Source: Tuctoria greenei (taxonomy: Eukaryota > Streptophyta > Magnoliopsida > Poales > Poaceae). From it: 64,000 nt of DNA. Each line of letters begins with the position of its first letter. The first letter of the stretch is position 1. This document shows, piece by piece, positions 1 through 12,033 of this stretch. Position numbers and translations under genes: made by a program. Under the pieces are notes generated by a model, which did not search any database, was not told the DNA's origin, and saw only the letters and a program-made list of their open reading frames with translations. Where the stretch lies: the NCBI GenBank assembly GCA_036927565.1, contig JAYESD010000001.1, positions 252,431,097 through 252,495,096 on the forward strand, given 5' to 3'.

Positions 1-2957
1 CTTGATAGGTTGCTCGACATAGGACAAATCCTCCTGAAGTTCTAGCTCGTCCATCGGCACTTGTTCTTCCGGTACCCTAAGACACTTCTTGAGTTGAGAG
101 ACGTGAAACACGTCGTGTACATCGGAGAGATACGTCGGCAGTTCAAGTCGATAAGCTACCTCTCCTCGCTTGTCCAAAATCTTGAATGGGCCGATGTAAC
201 GTGGTGCCAGTTTTCCTTTGACGTTAAAATGTCGCTGACCTCTGATAGGTGACACTTTGAGGTATACAAAATCTCCAACTTCAAAAGTCAGGCTCCTTCG
301 TCTATTATCAGCATAACCTTTCTGTCGAGACTGGGCAGCCTTTAAGTTTTCCCGTATTATTTGGACTTGCCTTTCAGCGTCTTGTAACACGTCGGGACCA
401 AACACTTGATTCTCTCTGGTTTCATTCCAAAACAAGGGAGTCCTACACTTCCTTCCGTATAGTGCTTCGTAGGGTGACATTTTCAAACTTGTTTGGTAAC
501 TATTGTTGTACGAGAATTCAGCATACGACAAACTTTTATACCAACTTTTCCCATGCTTTAAAGCACAAGCTCTTAACATGTCTTCCAAAATTTGGTTGGT
601 CCTCTCAGTTTGTCCATCTGTTTGAGGGTGATACGCCGAACTGAATTTCAACCTTGTTCCCATTGCTTCATGCAATTTCTGCCAAAATCTGGGGGTAAAT
701 TGAGAACCTCTATCCAAGACTATCTTCTTCGGTACTCCATGTCGACACACAATATGCTCCATATACAATTCTGCTAGCTTCACGGTGGTATATGTGGTCT
801 TGACAGGAATGAAGTGAGCTGATTTTGTCAATCGATCCACAATAACCCATATTGAATCATAGCCAGACTGAGTTCGCGGTAATCCAATTATAAAGTCCAT
901 ACCAATCTCTTCCCACTTCCATTCCGGGATCTTTAATGGTTGTAACAATCCGGCTGGCCTTTGATGTTCAGCCTTCACTCGTCAGCACACATCGCAAAGT
1001 GCAACATATTCGGCTATGTTCTTTTTCATGCTGGCCCACCAATAGCATGTCTTTAAGTCCTTGTACATCTTTGTACAGCCAGGATGAATTGAGTAAGGCG
1101 AGTCATGTGCCTCCTTTAATATTGTCTCTCGAACATGCCTGACATTAGGTACCACAATCCTCTTTCCAAGCCATAAGGTACCCTGTTCGTCCTCATCAAA
1201 TCTGAATTCTTTCCCTTCTTGGGTCCTTTCCTTGATTTCCTTTATTTCCTTGTCCTTTGTTTGTCCTTCCCGTATTTCCTACTCTAATGTTGGGTTGACT
1301 TCCATTGTTCCCATCTCATTTATGAATCCAAGGTTCAACCGTTCAAACTCCTTGCATAACTCGGATGACAGCTCTCCTACTGTGAGTTGATGACTTACTC
1401 CTTTTTGGCTCAAAGCATCGGCCACTACATTGGCCTTCCCTGGGTGATAGTTGATTCCCATGTCATAATCCTTGATGAGCTCCAACCATCGGCGTTGCCT
1501 CAGATTCAGATCCGTTTGCGTAAATATGTACTTGAGACTCTTGTGATCCGTATAAATCTCACATCGGTGACCAAAAACGTAGTGTCTCCATATCTTCAAG
1601 GCGTGTACCACGGCTGCGAGTCCAAGGTCGTGTGTAGGATAATTCAACTCATGTTTCTTTAGTTGCCTCGATGCATAAGCTACCACTTGGCCTTCTTGCA
1701 TGAGCACACATCCTAATCCTTGTCTTGATGCATCACAATATATATCAAAACTCTTGCTCACATCCGGTAATACTAACACCGGCGGGGTTGTCATCCTTTT
1801 CTTTAACTCCTCAAAGCTATCCTGACAAGCTTGAGTCCATCGGAATGCCTTCCCTTTCATGAGTAATTCGGTCATAGGCTTGGCTATTTTGGAGAAATCC
1901 TTAATGATTCGGCGGTAATATCCAGCCATTCCAAGGAAACTCCGAATTTCCTTAACATTCTGTGGCGGTTCCCACTTAAGCACATCTCTCACCTTCCCTG
2001 GGTCAACTGATACTCCTCCTCCGGAAATAATATGGCCTAAGAAAGAAACTTCCCGTAACCAAAATTGACATTTGCTAAACTTGGCATACAATTGGTGCTC
2101 CCTCAATTTCTGTAGCGTAAGCCTCAAGTGTTCCTCGTGTTCCTTCTCATCCTTCGAGTAGATCATAATATCATCGATGAACACTACAACGAACTTATCC
2201 AGATATTCCATGAAGACTTTGTTCATGAGGTACATAAAGTACGCAGGCGCGTTCGTCAATCCAAATGACATGACGGTGTACTCATAAGATCCATATCGTG
2301 TCCGAAATGCTGTCTTGGGTATATCCGATGGTCTAATCTTCATTTGGAAGTATCCTGACCGCAAGTCAATTTCGGAGAAGATACAGGCACCCTTCATTTG
2401 GTCGAACAAATCCTCTATACGGGGCAGTGAGTACTTGTTCTTAATTGTTACTTCGTTGAGGGACCTATAGTCCACACACATCCTCTGGGTTCCATCCTTC
2501 TTATCTACGAAGAGCACTGGGGCTCCCCACGGGGATGAGCTAGGGCGTATAAAACCCTTCTCTAGCTGCTCTTGAATTTGCTTCTTGAGCTCTGCTAATT
2601 CCTTAGGAGGCATCCTATACGGCCTCTTATCTATAGGTGCAGTTCCGGGTATCAACTCAATGGCGAATTCTATGTCACGATCAGGTGGCATACCTGGCAA
2701 CTCATCTGGAAACACATCCGGGTACTCGCGAACGATCGGAATGCCTTCCAATGTCACCTCTTCCACGTGATTCAGCATCGCTTTCTCTCTTGCAGGTTGG
2801 GCTGCCTCAACTTCGATGCGTGTACCATGTTCACTCGTCAACTGCACAATCCTCTCGGCACATTGAATGACTCCATTATACTTGCTCAACCAGTCCATTC
2901 CATGTATTATGTCTATTCCTTGGGAGTCCAAGACTATGAGGTTTGCGAGAAAGTCTA
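1..2957 (-). pseudogene. pol: Element A pol: protease end, RT, RNase H, integrase, chromodomain start
   Basis: This frame is open from 2931 to 1279. It holds the protease end (GMDWL), an RT with the catalytic FIDDI motif (about 2187-2161) and an RNase H starting at YCDAS (about 1735) with intact YTDHKSL. Integrase follows: the HHCC zinc domain ends in CDVC near 985, and the core motifs run on toward 600. The left edge encodes an acidic stretch typical of the join to a chromodomain. In-frame stops lie at 1279-1281 (TAG) and 982-984 (TGA), so a full polyprotein cannot be made from this copy. The product would copy and integrate element DNA. The chromodomain call rests on only about 20 codons and on family knowledge. 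Confidence 0.88.
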
Positions 2958-4384
2958 CCCCCCCTTATTTTAATGCTTACTTTCGGACATACTATATTTG
3001 TCCTCATCTCTCCGCCAGGAGAACTTACTAGCATAGTTTGCTTCATATGAGATATAGGTAAATTGTACTTGGCAACATACTTTGACGAGATGGATGAATG
3101 AGATGCTCCCGAATCAAATAAAACAGTTGCGGGGTTGGAGTTGGCAACAAACATACCAATCACCACGTCATCCGCTTGCTGGGCTTCCTCAGTAGAGACA
3201 TGATTCACATTGCCACGAGCAAAATTCTGCTGTCCACGGTTGCCTTGTGATGCTCCTCCTTTTGGTCGCGGGTTATTTGGCCTTGGTGCATTGTTCATAG
3301 GTCCATAGTTCCTTCTGGGACATTGACTTGCAAAGTGTCCGGGTTCTCCACACACATAGCATGTCTTACCACCCGTAGCATTAGGGAGGTTTGGGCGCAA
3401 CTGGTTTTGAGCATTTGTCACCATGTTAGGACGCGGCGCAGGTGGCACAGGATAGCGAGGCGCTTGCATGGCGGGGCGTTGCTGCGGTGGCTGATTTAGG
3501 TGGGGCGGATAAGCAGCGCGATATGCAGGAGCAGATGGGTTGTAGTGTGGTGCAGTAGGTGGTGCATAGCGGGGGCGAACATTGATTCCTTGTTGCTGTC
3601 CATGATGTGGCATCTTCCTTTTGTTGTCCTGCTCCATCTCATGAATCTTGTTCTCAACCATAATAGCCTTGTCAACCAGCTTTTGGAAGTTTGGATAATC
3701 CGTATTGAGCAACTAGACTTGAATTTCGTTGTTGACACCCCTCATAAACAAATACTGCTTCCTACTATCAGTTTTGATGTCTTCTGGAGCATATCTTGAT
3801 AATTGAGTGAATTTGTTGAGATACTCACTCACGCTCATCCTTCCTTGCCTGAGATTTTCAAAATCTTGTCTTCTCAGTATCATAACTCTTTTAGGTACAT
3901 AGTGGGAACGGAAACTCTGCTTAAACTCAGCCCAAGTGATTGCCTCCTGATTATCATGAGCGTTGCAAAGAGCTTCCCACCAGTCAGCGGCTGCTCCAAC
4001 TAGTTGATGTGATGCAAAGAGAACCTTCTCCCTATCAGTGCACTGGACAATAGCAAGTTTCTTTTCAACGGACTTCAGCCAATCATCAGCTTCCATTGGG
4101 TCTGTGGCTTGTGCAAAGGTAGGCGGTCTGGTCCTCATGAACTCTCCCAAACGGTTGTGAGGAGGCAGGGGTGGTGGTGGAGGCGGCATATGAGGCTGAT
4201 TGTTGTTGCCAGCTTGCAGCTGTCCCATGGTCTGTATCATGGTCTGCATGAGCTGGTTCTGCATAGCTAATAGTTGTTCAATATTGATGGCTCCATGAGC
4301 AGGTCCTTGTCCAATATTGTTCTGAGGTACTCCATGGTTCTCCTCCTCATCATTGCCATCCCTCTGGTTGCGAGTTCTCACCAT
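2958..4384 (-). pseudogene. gag: Element A gag and protease region (broken)
   Basis: Gag coats the element's RNA in cytoplasmic particles. The protein starts at 4384 with MVRTRNQRDGNDEEENHG. It has a proline run, the retrotransposon gag core (ADWWEAL, then EYLNKFTQLSRYAPEDI), a Pro/Gln-rich stretch and one CCHC zinc knuckle (CYVCGEPGHFASQC, near 3365-3325). The aspartic protease motif FDSGASHS follows at about 3105-3123. There are two lesions. An in-frame TAG at 3713-3715 replaces a sense codon and the same frame continues directly after it. A 7-G tract (plus-strand C run 2958-2964) shifts the frame just before the rest of the protease; element C has six at the same place. Few lesions suggest a fairly young copy. 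Confidence 0.9.
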
Positions 4385-4640
4385 CTGAAGAAAAGCAATA
4401 GGTAAGAATTAGAGAACGTCCCCAACTATATGCATCAAGGGATATGAAATTAACCAGCTAGCTACACTAGCCTAGGTGGACATGGCAATGCTAAAGCATC
4501 CCAAAATCCTCTATTAAGCACACAAGAAAACAATATATATATAGCAAACAGCACACCAAGCAAAAACACATCAATTCCTGAGTGCTCCTATGTGCTCTAA
4601 AGTGTCCATTCTATCTAGGCTTGCGTCCTACGGTCAACGC

Positions 4641-4653
4641 GGTTTTGATACCA
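4641..4653 (-). other. Primer binding site of element A
   Basis: On the minus strand TGGTATCAAAACC follows the LTR end. This matches the initiator-Met tRNA complement (TGGTATCAGAGCC) except for two G-to-A changes. The same position in B and C has the canonical TGGTATCAGAG. Confidence 0.85.
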
Positions 4654-4848
4654 ATTTGTGACACCCGGTTCCGAATATGAACCAAGCGTAACGCATATGT
4701 GTGCCCAGGAAGTTCATCACACATATACGATTGCATCACAAACGATATACAGAATTTAACCACGTCTTAACTATTAAATAAGTACTTTATTACAATAATC
4801 CAATAGTTCACGAATGATAAAACTCTAAATAATGCAGCGGAAAATAAA

Positions 4849-4943
4849 CTAAGCAGCACGACTCCAATCCACAGGCAATTGATGGCGGTACGCAACCTTG
4901 TACTCCACGTGATCCTCAGGGTACTCCCAATTGTCTCCAATAG
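4849..4943 (-). other. Exon-like island 2 in LTR A
   Basis: Follows a pyrimidine-rich CCCCCCAACAG acceptor-like site on the minus strand. One frame reads through EYPEDHVEYKVAYR and ends at TAG 4849-4851. It corresponds to islands 58733-58794 (B) and 17381-17442 (C). Confidence 0.4.
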
Positions 4944-6014
4944 CTGTTGGGGGGATTGCAAGGGTGAGTACATGTCGTACTCAGCAAGTGTGGAAAGTAT
5001 GACATGTGGCTAATTCAAATGACAAATGTAATAATGGCTAAGAGCTGAAAAGTACAGTAAAACATTTGAAAAGCATTATACTATGTCTATGTGAAACAAT
5101 CCCATCATAACCATCATATTAACAAAATATAAACCATATCCAATTATTGCCAACATCACCATTATCCATGTCCAATTACCATAACTAAAATTCATATCCA
5201 TGACTATAATCCATAAACCATAACCATTACCAACCCATAACCATAAACCAACCATAACCATTACCAGACCATAACCATCCCAAATCCCAATTTCCAACTC
5301 TAATCATGTAGGTCATCCAGGCGCTCATAACTGGGAGCACGGCTATCATGATAGTTTCTAACACTCTGCAGAGATTCTACCACTTTACCCACATGTTCGT
5401 GATTTCATCACCTTTCGGTGACTAAGAAGCCTCCATTATGCCATCTCACGCTTCCGTAGGTGTGTGGCCAAGAGATCACAAAATAGCCTTTCAAAAGGGA
5501 CTACTAGTATGTACGGGCCCACTAAGGTTTCACCGGCAGGCTTGAATCTCCATTCCCCCACCCACGGGCCCCCTCGTGTGCCATGCAGATGCCAGGGCAG
5601 TCCTCCTTGACTCCCATTCCCCACGCCATCCAATGGTCCATACAATACTAGCAGCGCTCCTAATTATTCAGCTACGCCGCACCCATACTTGGCCTTGTGG
5701 TGGCACTGTTGACGTGGCATATTCTCGCATGAACTGGTCCTTAGATCTAAAGCAAGCAAACTACCATAACATCCAACCCATCCACATACCAGGCTTGCTT
5801 AGATCACCCATCATATTGACCAGTTCACATTAACCAGAATATCATTGATGCATAATTAAATGTGTAGTGTTGTTTGCCATCCCAATTAATTAAGCGAAGC
5901 AAAAAGGTAAAAAAACCCTTCCCGAGCGTATGGGTTTCCCATCATATTGACACAAGCATGCAAGTTCGCAAACAAAACATTTAATAAGACAGGATCAATA
6001 TGCTTCAAGGACAC

Positions 6015-6102
6015 TTGCCTTGCTCCAACGGATGGTGTTGCTCAAGCGCATCAAAGTCTTGATTTTGGAAATCCTCGTATGCGGCCTCTTGAGCACGTTC
6101 CT
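6015..6102 (-). other. Exon-like island 1 in LTR A
   Basis: Minus-strand segment between a 3'-splice-like GCGTAG and a GT at GGCAA|GTGTCC. One frame is open and acidic (EERAQEAAYEDFQNQDFDA). Islands at the same relative place in LTR B (57639-57713) and LTR C (18476-18545) have the same border signals and end in the same GGCAA. Function is inferred only. Confidence 0.4.
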
Positions 6103-6636
6103 CTACGCGTGATCATACATACAAGAAAGTACATATACAATCAACATGATGCACACAAAATAATCAACATGCAATGACATGTATGCATGCACAATTCAAT
6201 AATTAATTAACTACGGTTGTTTATTAATTAGATGCGAGTAGTTCATACGTGTTCATATGAGTTTACGGGGGTTTTAGGGTGGATTAATGCTGCTGAAAAT
6301 AAAATTATGGTGCCACTAAAATCAATTTACGCCTATTAGATTCAATATGATCGCTAAAATTCGCATCGGGAACATGGCCTACCGTAGATGCGATGGCTTC
6401 GATGATCGTGGGATGGGGACAATGCATAGACGAAGTAGATGCATCCTCCGGCGGCACGACGACGGCGACACGATGGCGACGATGATCTCCGGCGGATGGT
6501 GGCGCCCTCCTCTTTTTCCTCCTCTTTTTCTTCCTTTTCTTCCCCTGGGGCGCCTCTGTTCTCTGGTGTTTTTTTACCGGCGGCTAGGTTTTTTTCTGGC
6601 GGCTCTGGTGTCGGGAACGTGAGGCCTTCGGGGCCT

Positions 6637-6643
6637 TTTATAG
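6637..6643 (-). promoter_or_regulatory. TATA box of LTR A
   Basis: TATAAAA on the minus strand, about 700 bases into the LTR and followed by GC-rich leader sequence. LTRs B and C have the same motif at a comparable place, which supports it as the element promoter. Confidence 0.65.
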
Positions 6644-6781
6644 GCGCGGCGGGAGGGGCGATCGGGAGTCCGGCTCGGTACGGGAGCCGGCAGGATCGGG
6701 CGTCGGGCGCGGTACGGGCGGTTCGGGAGCGAGGCGCGGGAGCGGGCGGGCGAGCCGGGGCGGGGTGGGACCGGGAGCGGC

Positions 6782-6810
6782 GGGGGGGGGGGGGGGGGGG
6801 GGGGGGGGGG
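6782..6810 (+). repeat. Poly-G tract (29 G)
   Basis: An uninterrupted run of 29 G inside a GC-rich part of LTR A. The coding frames that appear across it are low-complexity artefacts. Confidence 0.95.
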
Positions 6811-6961
6811 CGGGATCGCGCGCGTGCGCGGCCGGGTCGGCGGGGCGCGCGGAGTCGGAGCACTGCGCGGGAGCGGGGCCCAGCGGCGGGGCGCGCCGGG
6901 GCAGGCCGGGGCCGCGGGGTGGCTCGGCTGGCCGGGCCGCTTGGCCTGGCCGGCGGGTTGA

Positions 6962-7175
6962 CCTTTTTTTTCTTTTTTTTTACTTTCTTTTGATATATAA
7001 TTTATTATATATATTTTTTATATATATTATTATTATTTATATTATATATATATTATTTATTATTATTATAATGTATATTATTAATATTAATATTTTATTT
7101 ATTTTTTATATATTGTTATATATATTATTTATATATATATATATTTATATATATTTTTATTATTATTATTTTTAT
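6962..7175 (+). repeat. AT-rich low-complexity stretch with T runs
   Basis: T runs followed by TA/ATT microsatellite sequence in the U3 part of LTR A, directly next to the GC-rich block. There is no coding evidence. Confidence 0.8.
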
Positions 7176-7338
7176 ACTTATTCCCTATTACAAGTTTTAG
7201 GCTATAACTATTATTTTCTTTTCCTTCTTTTGCTACACATATTAGTATATGTATGTTTTATTATTTTTCTCTTATTCTACTAGTGTTTAATGCATGATCA
7301 TGTATGCAATGCATGATGCGAAAATTTAGGGTGTTATA

Positions 7339-8386
7339 GTATAATTCTGCCAATCGCGAACCATTGTAGCTTTCCTTGACCGGAATGAAGTGAGCAACCT
7401 TAGTCAACCGGTCCACAACAACCCATATGGAGTCGTATCTTGACTGGGTCCTTGGCAATCCCACAATAAAGTCCATACTTATCTCTTCCCATTTCTACTC
7501 GGGTATCTTGAGTGGTTGAAGTAGTCCAGCAGGTCTCTGATGTTCCGCCTTAACTAACTGACACGTGTCGCACAGAGCCACGTATTCAGCCACATCACGC
7601 TTCATACCAAGCCACCAGTATCTATCCTTAAGGTCTTGGTACATCTTGGTACTCCAAGGATGGATAGAGTAGTACGAGTCGTGGGCTTCTCTCAATATCA
7701 ACTCTCGGATCCCCTTGACATTCAGCACACATATCCTCTTTCCTAGCCACAGGGTTCTATGATCATCTTCCCTGAAATCTGGGGCTTTGCCAGCCTTTAT
7801 TAGCCTTTTAAGTTTTTGGATCTTCTTATCATCTTTTTGGCCTTCTCTAATGTCTTGTTCCAACGTGGATTCCACTTCCATAACTACTGCATCTGCATTA
7901 GACACTATGCACAGGTTTAATCTTGCAAACTCTTCACATAGTTGTGGTTGATAAGCCTGGATCGTCATGGTGTTGCATTGGGTTTTCCTACTCAAAGCAT
8001 CTGCAACCACGTTCGCCTTTCCAGGGTGATAGTTGATCCCAACATCGAAGTCATTAATGAGCTCTAACCACCTTCGTTGGCGAAGGTTAAGGTCTGGCTG
8101 AGTGAATATGTCCTTCAAGCTTTTGTGGTCGATGTAGATCTCTGTCCTTTTTCCGATCAGGTAGTGTCTCCATATCTTCAGCGCGTGAACCACAGCTGCC
8201 AATTCCAGATCATGGGTCAGATAATTCTTCTCATGCTTCTTGAGTTGTCTCGAGGCGTAAGCCACCACATGTCCTGCTTGCATCAACACACATCCCAATC
8301 CCTGTCCAGAAGCATCACAATAGACCGAGAACTCCTTTTGCATATCCGGCATGACCAACACTGGGGCAGTGGTCAACCTCTTCTTC
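7339..8386 (-). pseudogene. pol: Element C pol, distal part: RNase H and integrase start
   Basis: This resumes the frame interrupted at 13227. It begins KKRLTTAPVLVMPDMQKEF, then RNase H with YCDASGQGLG and YIDHKSLKDIFTQ (third catalytic Asp kept). The integrase zinc domain follows, with CDTC near 7560. A TAG at 7495-7497 precedes MDFIVGLPRTQ, the start of the integrase core, and the frame ends where element A is inserted. The join of this piece to the RT side across element D is exact at the target duplication. Confidence 0.88.
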
Positions 8387-8391
8387 AATTC

Positions 8392-9542
8392 TGATAGGTA
8401 GGTTTAGGCCCGATCTTCTGAAAGGTAATGGATAAGTCGATTGATGGAGATCTCGACGTTGATGATCCGAGGCTCTCGAGTAGAACACGAAAAACCCCTG
8501 CAATCACTACACAACCGTTCCGTTGGTTATCAACCGTGCTTCACACAATTTACCTCGCCAAGAAGGCTAATCACTGTAAGTGCAACCGAGAACACAAGCA
8601 AGAACAAGATAGACACGATCTGAAATCGCGAAGTTGGGGTCTCACATACCGAAGAACGGTGATATTATTGATCTAAGCAAAACCCAATTGTCTATGGCGG
8701 CTAGCTTGGAGTATATATAGGTGAGAGGACGTCCAAGGGGGTGTTGGGGTCGTGACCTAACCCTAACACACGAAAATAATGGACTTAGACTTGATACAAG
8801 ACCCAATGGCCCAATACGGTGGCGCAGCACCCTGACAGATTCTGTACTTGATTTTGTTTCGACGATTACCTTCGACTCCGAAGGAATTTTGACATGGGAC
8901 TGGCGCCATTGGAAAGTTTATCCTCTCCCCTTTCCGTGCATATGTAGAACGTCCAAAACGGAGTTCGTATGCGTCCTGGATGTCTGTTTTAGTGCGTACT
9001 GCTCCTGGACTCCGAGTTGGATACGATTTGGAGTTTGGTTCGGTTTCCATCTTCTTTGAACGAATTCTCTGGTCTTTCACGTCCCCAATACTCCCTCCAG
9101 GTACTCCTTGAACCTATCCATGGATCCTAATCACAAATAAATCATTAAGTAGTAATCTACGCTCAAAAACATATAAGGAAATATATAAGAACAAGTTCAC
9201 CGCTGAAATTAATTGTTGTGTATGAACTCTATTGATTGCATCTTGTATATTCAGTAGAGTGTTGTTTGTATCCATATAAGTGATGTCCTCATCATCCCCA
9301 CTCCTTGAATTGGAGTCGTCCTTGACTCAAGTTCGTCTCCTCTCATGTGTTGGTCCAAATGTGCAACGCCATCAAATCTTCTTGTATGCATGAATGGAGG
9401 AGGCCAAGGTGGTGGATGACATAGTGCACCATCTTGATCTTGTCCATCAAATAAGAGTGCACATTCACTTGAGCCAGGATCCCAAACAAATAAATATTGT
9501 GTCATGTTTGTAGGTGCAATAATAATGTGCATGATCTCATCA
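8392..9542 (-). repeat. 3' LTR of element D
   Basis: 1,151 bases, nearly identical to 12034-13221 apart from scattered substitutions and a small repeat expansion in the other copy. It contains TATATATA near 8711-8720 on the minus strand, about 680-690 bases... into the LTR, which is the likely promoter. Confidence 0.93.
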
Positions 9543-10840
9543 TTCTCCCCTTCTTTATGACAAGCCGTCCTCGGCTTGCTCATATGTCCAGCAAAGAGGC
9601 TTGCATTGGAGGTAGAGTAAGTGTTGTCCATAATGCACAACCACAGTGAATAATGTTTTTGTTGTCCCTGCTGCAAGGAAAACATACTAGAAAAACTTGA
9701 CAAGACATTATTAGCGTTAGTACATTCATTTACTTGACCATATTGTTGCAGCATAAAAGGAGCTTCTTCATTTGAACATATGTAAACTTTATGCACCATA
9801 AACATACCACTATGTTCATATTTGCCTATAGCATGAAAAATATTTCTACTTAACAAAGGCAATTCAGATTGAGAAAATATTATCTTCTCTACAATATCTA
9901 GATCATAAAGAGTGTCAAATTCAATATAGCCCAAAGTATTTAGAAAAGATAACAGCTTGAGCTCATCCCTTTCACACGTAGTTGGGATCAAATGCTTAAT
10001 TTCAGCACAAGTGAGTGATAAAGTATCAAATTCATTTGGTTGTTCTAGCATAGGTACAATATAATTATCAGCACACAACTCATTTTTGTTGTAAGAATCA
10101 GTAGGAAAATCAACTAATGGTAAAGATGTATTATGAAAAGGTTCATCTTGTTGCTGCTCATCGATAGTATGATTGGTAGCAAAATTCAGCACATCTGAAA
10201 ATATCATACCTTGGTTAACTATATAGCATTGTCCATTAACATTACTCTCATTTTCAGCAAGAAATTCAAATGCATTATGAGTTGATTCATCAAAAATTTC
10301 ACAAGTGTTGTCGAAAGCCTCGTTCTCTTTTGCATCATCTATATTATTTTCTACAGTGTCCTGCAAAACGTTAGACACAAAAGGAGGTACAACAAGGAAT
10401 TTCTCCTCAAATTGCTGAATTTCTTCTTTGCACATAGATACATTAGCAAAAGTTTCTCGCATAAGAATTTTCGTTTCTTTCCATGTTCGAGGTTTTTCTA
10501 ATTCATTTAAATTGTTCCACCAAGTTAATGCACAATCTACTAATGCACTTGCAGCATTTCTAATCTTTCTACTCTCACACGTATGACATTGTCCAAAAAT
10601 TTTATCCACCTCTATTTCCCAAGTAATATATTCATCATAACCAAAATCATCATAAGAAGGAAGAGTTGGGCGAATGTAATTACTTCTTGTGGAAGGTGTT
10701 GTAAAGGTGGTCTGAATGTCATGTGAATCCTTGGTTGATGTTTGATTTTTAGTGATCAACTCCATCGTCGTCTTCATCATGTCCATCATCTCAGCATATA
10801 ATGCATGATTCTTGCTTTTACCTGATATTGTTAGTAGCAA
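9251..10840 (-). CDS. Element D gag-like protein (529 aa), running into the 3' LTR
   Basis: An open frame of 529 codons with no internal stop. Residues about 60-150 resemble the retrotransposon gag core: YDEYITWEIEVDKIFGQC, then RKIRNAASALVDCALTWW and ETKILMRETF. The rest is acidic and Asn-rich with no zinc knuckle, protease or RT motif. The frame crosses the polypurine tract and ends inside the 3' LTR at 9251, so about 97 C-terminal codons are LTR sequence. An intact long frame in an element without pol suggests either recent spread or selection on the gag. I do not recognise a named family. Confidence 0.75.
   Translation of the reverse strand: MLLTISGKSKNHALYAEMMDMMKTTMELITKNQTSTKDSHDIQTTFTTPSTRSNYIRPTLPSYDDFGYDEYITWEIEVDKIFGQCHTCESRKIRNAASALVDCALTWWNNLNELEKPRTWKETKILMRETFANVSMCKEEIQQFEEKFLVVPPFVSNVLQDTVENNIDDAKENEAFDNTCEIFDESTHNAFEFLAENESNVNGQCYIVNQGMIFSDVLNFATNHTIDEQQQDEPFHNTSLPLVDFPTDSYNKNELCADNYIVPMLEQPNEFDTLSLTCAEIKHLIPTTCERDELKLLSFLNTLGYIEFDTLYDLDIVEKIIFSQSELPLLSRNIFHAIGKYEHSGMFMVHKVYICSNEEAPFMLQQYGQVNECTNANNVLSSFSSMFSLQQGQQKHYSLWLCIMDNTYSTSNASLFAGHMSKPRTACHKEGENDEIMHIIIAPTNMTQYLFVWDPGSSECALLFDGQDQDGALCHPPPWPPPFMHTRRFDGVAHLDQHMRGDELESRTTPIQGVGMMRTSLIWIQTTLY
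9543..9556 (-). other. Polypurine tract of element D
   Basis: AAAGAAGGGGAGAA on the minus strand, immediately before the 3' LTR, where plus-strand DNA synthesis would be primed. Confidence 0.85.
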
Positions 10841-12021
10841 ACAGAAGACAACACAAAAAATATGTTATCCCTATCAACTACAAAGGATAATGGCAAAGCG
10901 GAAGTGGAATCACACACTCTCAAGCGTCTTACCACGCTCTTACAAGTGTTCTTACCAACACTGCTGGTGGCAAACGGTGGACGATATGAAGAAACTAATG
11001 AAGCGTGGGATGATTGCAAAGGTGTATCGATTCTGCTCAAGAGTAAGGTGTAGCTTGGATGGCACTTTCTATGTAGCAAGGATTAGCAACAATAAAATCA
11101 GATAGTAAAGTTGAATAAGTGTCCAAAGTATTTGTCAAAGTTGCTGGCCTAAATGTGTTCCTAGTAGTTCAAGCTAGCAAGACATGAGACAAAACTAGAT
11201 GACACAAAGATGCAAGCACTTCTGTTTTGTTTTTGTTGTTTTTTTCCTCTTTTTTTGTGTGGCTTTTGTTTCTTGTTTTGCACTTGCCTTTTTCTTTTTT
11301 CTTCCTTTTTTTTCAGAATGTGCTGCAAGGGAAGAACACAATGAAAATCAATTCAAGATATCTCGTGTGCCTGTCGCAGATTTTCTGCTCAATCTTCCAA
11401 GGACAAATAGACATACTTATGGGCTCTAAATTGGAAAACTTAGAACAGAAAGATTGTAGATATATCTCTCCTCTTTAATTTCAATATATGGAAGACCTAT
11501 TTTGGAAAAGAACAATAGGAGATACTGCCCCCGAAATACAGACTGTTCAGAATTTTTAGGTCAATAACAGATTCGGATCTAATGCAATTTGGGCATCGAT
11601 AACTATATTTTCAGGGAAAATGATGAATACTAAAGTTATAGATAACTTCTTAAGCTTTTCAGAAAGTATAAGAACACAAAAATCCGAGTTCGTATGAGAT
11701 AGATATGATGAAAATACTGAACTGGACTGAGATGAATCAAATCTGGACGTGATGACGTGATTCAAAAGGATGAATCAACACAATGCAAAACTCAAACTAA
11801 GACTAAAAACACTTCTAAACCAGCAATATGACTCAACCACGGACACAAACTCAACAAAACCAAACTGAATAACAAAGTTGCAAAGGCTCAATGTGGTTTG
11901 GACAAAGTAATGAACAGATCTACTGAACTACAAGTTTTTTGTGGCTTTTTTGTGGACTCTAGGTATGAAAAACAAAACTAATGTAATAGATAGATGAATT
12001 ACCTAACGGGCAACCTGGAAA
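10841..12021 (-). other. Untranslated leader of element D
   Basis: About 1.18 kb between primer site and gag-like frame, with a pyrimidine-rich run near 11220-11320 (plus strand) and no credible ORF. A packaging signal would be expected here but cannot be recognised by eye. Confidence 0.6.
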
Positions 12022-12032
12022 TCTGATACCAA
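12022..12032 (-). other. Primer binding site of element D
   Basis: TTGGTATCAGA on the minus strand directly after the 5' LTR end, an initiator-Met tRNA-type site. It fixes the orientation of the element. Confidence 0.88.
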
Positions 12033-12033
12033 T

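Larger units (their letters stand above)
1..7338 (-). mobile_element. Element A: Ty3/gypsy chromovirus (Tekay-like), 3' part outside the window
   Basis: An LTR retrotransposon read on the minus strand: 5' LTR, tRNA-iMet-like primer site, gag, protease, reverse transcriptase, RNase H, integrase, and the start of a C-terminal chromodomain-like region at the left edge. The domain order PR-RT-RH-IN is that of Ty3/gypsy, and the long LTR with the C-terminal extension points to the Tekay/Del group of chromoviruses (family knowledge). It sits inside element C: the right LTR end abuts C's integrase reading frame at 7339. Unlike B and C it has only about 270 bases between primer site and gag, so it lacks ORF0. 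The 3' LTR and the second target duplication lie outside the window. Confidence 0.9.
4657..7338 (-). repeat. 5' LTR of element A (2.68 kb)
   Basis: In element orientation the LTR starts TATAACACCCTAAATTTT at 7338 (TA where TG is expected, probably a point mutation) and ends GGGTGTCACA at 4657, next to the primer site. It holds an AT-rich stretch, a 29-G run, a GC-rich block, a TATA box at 6637-6643 and about 2 kb of sequence downstream of that promoter. Its middle part (about 5400-5760) is clearly homologous to the gypsy LTR pieces at 23680-24711 and 40613-41649. No long ORF in it is convincing; two short exon-like islands are listed separately. Confidence 0.88.

Noticed and set aside
6354..6993. 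Long GC-rich reading frames on both strands (Arg/Pro/Gly-rich)
   Set aside because: They cross a 29-G run and GC-rich low-complexity LTR leader; composition alone explains the open frames.
6765..7283. Frame rich in Ile, Tyr, Phe and Leu
   Set aside because: It is a translation of TA/ATT microsatellite sequence.
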